Source: Platerodrilus igneus (taxonomy: Eukaryota > Arthropoda > Insecta > Coleoptera > Lycidae). Taken from it: a stretch of 64,000 nucleotides of DNA. Shown here piece after piece: positions 38,201 to 45,000 of this stretch (its first letter is position 1; each line of letters opens with the position of its first letter). The notes beneath the pieces were generated by a model that was given only the letters and a program-made list of their open reading frames with translations, searched no databases and was not told the DNA's origin. The position numbers and the translations under genes are program-made. The stretch covers positions 3,472,001 to 3,536,000 of the forward strand of contig JARFIW010001670.1 in NCBI GenBank assembly GCA_036346225.1, in the 5' to 3' direction.

Positions 38201-41200
38201 TTCGCTCTGCTGCCTTCGTATATTTGTTTTTGCACCCCGTTATCGTTTACAATAGACTGCAATTCTATCCTAACCTAGAACGTGGTATAAGCATAACAAT
38301 TATTATCTCTCTAAACCTTACGTCATACAGTTCTGTGCCAAATGAGACATATCCCTCATTCGGGGTTCTCCTTACGTAAATGAAGTAGAGTAAATAATAA
38401 CCGTTATGCTTCTGTATATACGTTTAATGCAATAATTTTTAATAAAGGGTATAAAACAAATAATGAACTAAACTTATATGACTATGACTAAATCGACCCT
38501 ACACTACTAATTATTATCATTGTCCTTAAATTTACTAAGTCCGAATATCCTACCGTAACTCACGTGACCTATTCTAAACTATGCTCGAGTCACAACAGGT
38601 TCGTTCCCTTTCCTTGTAAACAATGAACTCGCTGGAATGTTAAAGCTCAGCTGATCATATGATGCACCGTATTGAATGATTACTGCACACAAAACCCTAG
38701 GTATAATAACGAAAATAGTAACTAGGATCGATCCTACCTTATATTGTAGATAAACTGTTTTGCGGAAATGATTTCAGCAATCTTCACCGTTGGTCTGCCT
38801 CGTTATAAATACAACTCCGTTTTCACTTGCATTATTCTAAATTGCACTTACTTACTTTTTAATCGTGTTTCACTAAACACACTGCAAATCCGGACGACCG
38901 CCTCGCCGTCCCTTCATAAACTAAACTTAACAATATTCGCAGAGTTTTTGGGACTCGACTAAAAACAGGTTCCTACCCTTGTGCCAATATTATCTTATAC
39001 TGCGAAACAAGAACGGTTAAACCTAATTGTTACGTCATCATCGAACAATTTGGTATTGGTGACAATAAATACCATTAGTGCGGGTACCCTACAGTTTAGT
39101 GAAACATTTATACCGGCAGTGGGAGTGCGTGAAGTGACACAGTCGTACTCGAACCGTTACAGAAGACAGTTGCACGAGAGCTTTTGGAAGCGACACCGAC
39201 ACCGAACGTGCGTGTTCTTGGTTGTCCGTTAACCTTTTGTGTGTGACTTTTATTGCCACAAGCGGCACAGGCTTTAAGGTATTTATACCCTTTATTAAGT
39301 AGTTTGTTGTAGTTGCTTTATTTATTACATAACCGCTACACTGCCATCGGTATTGCTACAAAAAGCAATTGGTCCTTCTCTATAATTAACATATCTAGAT
39401 CACCTTACCATCCCTACACTAATGCTAAAATGAATATTATATACAACTACTAGGGCGGCGCAAAGTGTTAATTTTGATAGTTTAGATTTCTTGTTGAATT
39501 TCTTTATAAGAATTAATTAATTTAAATTGCTACTGTTGTAAATCATCTTTTATCTATTCATCTTTAGTATAAACCGGCAATGAATTATTTAATCCATAGG
39601 TTCCCAACGGGGGCGGTACCGCCTCCCAGTGGGCGCTGTAGCTTTCAAAGGGGGCGGTAGCGAGTACAGGGGCAAAAGGGGGGCGTTAGGAGGATCAAGG
39701 GGGGCGTTCGTGACGTACTTACCTTTTTAGAAAATAAATATATTAAAATACTTTGAAAATACCTAGTTGGCATGAATAGACAGTTTATTTAGCTATCTAA
39801 AATGTCTATGTTATTGTTATCGAGAAAATATACTTTAAAACATTTAATTCAGCATTAGGTCTATGAATACCTAATTCCGTTTAATATTGTCCGCAACAAG
39901 TCTTTGCAAGTTGATAAGCAAAAACGCGATATGACTTGCTTACAAAGTGCACCGGCATCGCAAACAAGATAAAACATACAAGTTGATGCTTGTATGAAAT
40001 CAAACGTATAAAAGGCAGGGATAGCTCTAGGAATGTGTTATTATTTTGTGTGCTTCGCAAATAATCCATGTTCGTGAGTGATAAGTTATATAAGTCATTA
40101 TAACCATTAATTTTATAATTATCTATAAATTCGTTGAAAAGTTAATTTATTTTAAACCGTGGCAAGTTTTGGATTTCAAAATGTCTGAATCTAAGAAGAA
40201 ATGCCGGCAGTACAGTCTTTTGTATTTGAAATATGGATTTAGCACTCTCCTGTAAACCCATCATTACCCATGTGTTTACTTTGCCAAAAAGTTTTCTCAA
40301 ATGAAGCCATGAAGCCTTCTAGGCTACAAGAACATTTAAATAAAATGCATACTGATAAAAAGGACAAAGATTTGTCCTATTTTCAAGAACTGCAGAAGAA
40401 ATATTTGAAACAGCCAACTATATCAAACCTATTTGCGTCGTCTTCTAAACAAGAAAATGATGGACTACGAGCATCATATAACATTTCATTGTTAATCGCA
40501 AAAACGGGAAAACCACATACCATTGGCGAGGAACCACTCTACCAAATAACGAAGTACTGCTGTTATCATACGTTCGGTTCATAAAAGACGAAAAAATTTA
40601 TCAAGAGTTATTATTTGCAAAAAATTTGGAAACTGATACAAAGGGAGAAACGATATTTAATACCATGAGTACGTTTTTTCAAGAGAAAGAAATACCTATG
40701 CATAATATTTTGTCGGCAGCTACTGATGGTGCTCTAGCAATGACGGGACGTCATAAGGGTTTCATAGCTCATTTGAAACAAGCAGTACCAAATGTACTCG
40801 CTATACATTGTATTATTCATCGTCAGCACTTGGTTGCAAAAAATCTGAACGAACGTTTGCATTCGTCGCTTCATTACGTTATTAGAGCAGTAAATACGAT
40901 TAGAAGCAATTCATTGCATGACAGATTATTTAGCCAACTTTGTAGTGAAAATGATGAAGATTACAATCGCTTGCTGCTGCACACAGAAGTTCGTTGGCTC
41001 TCAAAAGGTACTTGTTTGAACCGTTTTTCAACTATTTGATTCAGTACTGGACTTTCTTGAAAACAGAAACGAAAAATTGCGCGAAAACCTGATTATACAT
41101 AAAAATGACATCGCTTATTTGACAGACTTGTTTAAAATATTTAATGAAGTCAATTTACAATTGCAAGGTGACGAATTGAATTTAATTAAAACAAAAAACG

Positions 41201-41951
41201 TCATAGCTGCTTTTGTGGGAAAACTTCTTCTATTCAAACGAAATCTAGGAGAGGTGAATACAGCCACTTTCCCACATTATCAGCAGTCTCTGCAAAACAT
41301 GAAGATTTACTTACTTACTGCCAACACTTGGACGTTCTTCATGTTGATTGTGTGGAGCGATTCCAGGATATTTTAAACATGAATATACCGGGTTGGGTTT
41401 TAGATCCTTTCGCAAATGCAGATACAGCAGAATCATCAAATTTAGAAGAGGAACTCGTAGAACTCACAACTAACGAAGAACTAAAAGTAAAATTCAGAAA
41501 TGGATATCAAGAGTTCTGGCTTCAAAACCAATACCAGTTCTTTACCCTGGATTGTGGTCAAGAGTACAGATATTTTTAATTGCATTTCCTTCATCTTATT
41601 TGGCTGAGCGTGGGTTCAGTGCAGTAGCTAATTTATTGTCTAAGAAAAGGAACAGACTGCACATTACTGAACGTGGCGATTTGCGGCTGATGTTAACGAA
41701 ATTGGAACCCGACATTAGCAAATTGTTAAAACTTCACCAGCCTCAACTATCTCATTAATTTTTCTTCTTAATCTTTTTTCTGTTCATTATGTATTCATAT
41801 TTAAGTTTTTAATAAACAAGTTTGTACTACATTTGATAGTCGTTTTAATTAAGGTTTACTTTTGCGATTTTTAATATATATACCTTGTCCAACGCTTTAG
41901 TGAACGCTTGTAATAGCAGTCAAAAGTGCAACGTTCGTATATGAGTATCTA

Positions 41952-42002
<51 letters not shown>

Positions 42003-45000
42003 TAGATACTATGCAACAATATTTTAATATTCGTTATAATGCACTATGATGAGGAGGGGGGGGGGGGTGGAAGTTTTTTTTCCAGTAGAGGGGGCGGTGG
42101 TTCAGAAAAGGTTGGGAACCTATGATTTAATCTATTAAACGTGTGTGAAAATCTTCAATTTTGATTTTTTAAAATCAATATTGTATTTATTCAAATCTTG
42201 TAGAATCTTTCATAAATCTTTAATCGCTTAAACGTTGTGCTCAATTTCAATCAGGTATTCAAAATCGTCTTAATTATCTTTATTTATTTTTGCTTGGAGA
42301 TACTTTCTGAACTGCAAAACATTCAAATTATTAGTACTTGAATTGCGTAATTTATATTTTCATTGCTTTTTAAAATATTTTTCAACAACAATCTTATAAT
42401 CTATTATATAACTAAGTTACTACTAGTATCCAAAAGATTCTATCTCGAAAGTTCGATTATAATTTTATCGTTGCCACCAAAGTTTAACTTTTGCTTACCA
42501 ATAGACAAAATTATCTTGAACTAAAATGTTATATATGCATGTGTATAGATCTGTATTTGCCAAAAATTCTAACTATGCAAATGATGAAAATAAATAAACT
42601 CCCATTAAAATAATTAACAAAAAGTCCTTTGACAAACAAGGGCTACGTTGGACGTCATTTATTACGTACAGTTCTAGCCCCAGAAATCTATCCGGTAACC
42701 CACAGAGAAAACTCGGCGAAGTACCTCGCTAAAAATTTGGTACTTTATAAAGTACCCGAAACTTCGAGTGTACCAGCAACAATGGTTGCCGACTAACTCA
42801 ATGGGAAAGGTGGTGTAGGTGTTCGACGAGGATCTCGGAACACAATCGTGTCAGAAATACCAGTTTCAATCGGAATTATCTTCGACTCCACGACTGGTGT
42901 TCCTAGGAAAATAGCCCAGAAGGAATAAAAAGAGAGTACTACAACCCGAAATCAAGATAGTAATTCTGGTATAAATTTACACGAGGAATAACTGAGTATA
43001 CTAAATTTCAAACAAGCCTAAAATAAACGTATGGTTAAGGACACTAACGTAATTATGCAGGGTGGTATTAGTCTTATATCATTAAATTGAAGAAATGATG
43101 GAGCTTGATTGGCTAATCAAAAACCTATAAGGCATTTTACTCTTGGACCGATTTTTAAACGCCCGACCTAAGTCAATTTAACTAAAAGTTTTAGGACTGC
43201 TGTTTTGTAACATGCTTCCAAGAAGTATCTTACCTATGCTAGTGTTAGCCTGAATTACATCATGCACATGAAATTATTTCACAATAGATGTTTAAAATCA
43301 CCATCGTATTTGCTAGTTCGTGGTTCGTATAATTCTCGAGATTTCGTATTTTCAAACCATTAGGCTACTACGCGACAAAACATTTCCAATTCTTTACATC
43401 CAATTACAATTAACTCTCAACATTGCGTTTAAGTGTATTACACCTAACCAGATAGCGGAACACACGTAACAAAATTAAACAAGTACCACACTTATAAATC
43501 ATTTAGTCCCGATTACCAACTATTTCAATAAAAACCACAAGTAACTTAAAGGCGGTTACCGAAAGCTCCATAAACGATAAATTGCAACAAACTCAAGACT
43601 ACGGGGTCAGAAACCCCAATACAGCCAACCACATCAGTATCAAGAAATATTATTTTTTGTTGTGATTACCATCTAAACATGCGAATGTAAGAAAAAAATT
43701 TAAACTTATTTTAGTAGTAGCTATAGTGCATCGAGTTATTTAGTTTGGCAGCTAAATTGCCATTTATTTTGCAAAATTATGTTTATAGAGTGTGATAACT
43801 TGGTTGATCGACTTTAAAGGAGAATGTTTTTGTGTGTTTGATTCGTGACCTATCTAACATTGCAGTGGTTTTAAAACATTCTTGATACTGTCTTTGTGTC
43901 CGTTTGTAGCTTAACCATTTACTTTTGACCACAGGTTTATTAATAATTTTTGTTTATCTTATCGGTTTTTACACCCCCTTGAAACTAATGATATAAAACA
44001 AATGGCGCACTATATAAAGCTGCTAGGTGAAAGAAGAGATTTTCGAAAATCAAATTCTAAACTACTTGTATATTAATCACGCCTCTAGGTCAATGCAATA
44101 TCGTTTTTATATCAAATTAGGAAACTACTACCTTTACATTAGTTGTGAAAACATCAGTGTTTGAAACTCTTTACTCTATTCCAAAATTACGCTTCAAGCA
44201 AAAGTGCATATAAACAAAATTACTTATATTAATGGAAAACGTCTTTGGTAAACAAAATCACTTTCTGATTCCTTAAAATCAATAACAAGAACATACACAG
44301 GTGCGTTTATAAATTTGTTTAGTTAAAAAGATATATTAATTTAGGGCAAGTGTAGATGATAATTTTAAAAATTTTATCATAAATATCTGACGAGTAATTT
44401 GGTTATAAATACCTTTGGAAACAACCAAATCCATTATCTTTCGGACTCAATTCGTTTTAACCAGATCCTATTGGGATTTCTGGAACTTCGAAAAGATATT
44501 CTTAATAAACATGATTCTTTCAACCTGAAATGGTCTAGTTCAGAAAACCAATTCTGCCTAAAAATAAAATACACCATCTTGGTAAGATATAATTCCGAAC
44601 TCTAATCACATTAAATAGTTCGGTGCCTACCTATTCAAAATTTATTTCAATCTACTCAAGTTTGCATGTTACTTCTTTCAATGGTCTTTATAAAACGACG
44701 ACATTACCATCGGCAAAATTAGGAAAGTTGAAATAAGACTGCAAATTGAAATTAGTTTTGTTGCTTTCTCTACCTAACATAAGTAAAATTATCTTCATAA
44801 AAGATTAACTTGAACCAGAGATGAGGTTGCACTATTTCCAAAATCGGCATAATTATAGCGTGTGAACCGTTTTTCGATCCAAGACAATGATGTCATAAGT
44901 GTCAACGTTATATACTATTAATAAAAATAAATAAATCATACAACTGAAAACCACGATAATGGATTTAACAATTTTTAGCATGAAAAATGTAAGATTACAA

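Larger units (their letters stand above)
39595..42124 (+). mobile_element. Defective hAT transposon (ZBED5/SCAND3-like)
   Basis: 2530 bp with perfect 14-bp inverted termini (CATAGGTTCCCAAC) and an exact 8-bp target duplication ATTTAATC at 39587-39594 and 42125-42132. The interior encodes, on the + strand, pieces of a hAT transposase with an N-terminal BED-type zinc finger and a C-terminal hAT dimerisation domain. Both subterminal regions carry G-rich GGGGGCGGT blocks in the same, not inverted, orientation. A (TA)n tract lies near the 3' end. It sits in lipase intron 3 in the sense orientation. Confidence 0.95.
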
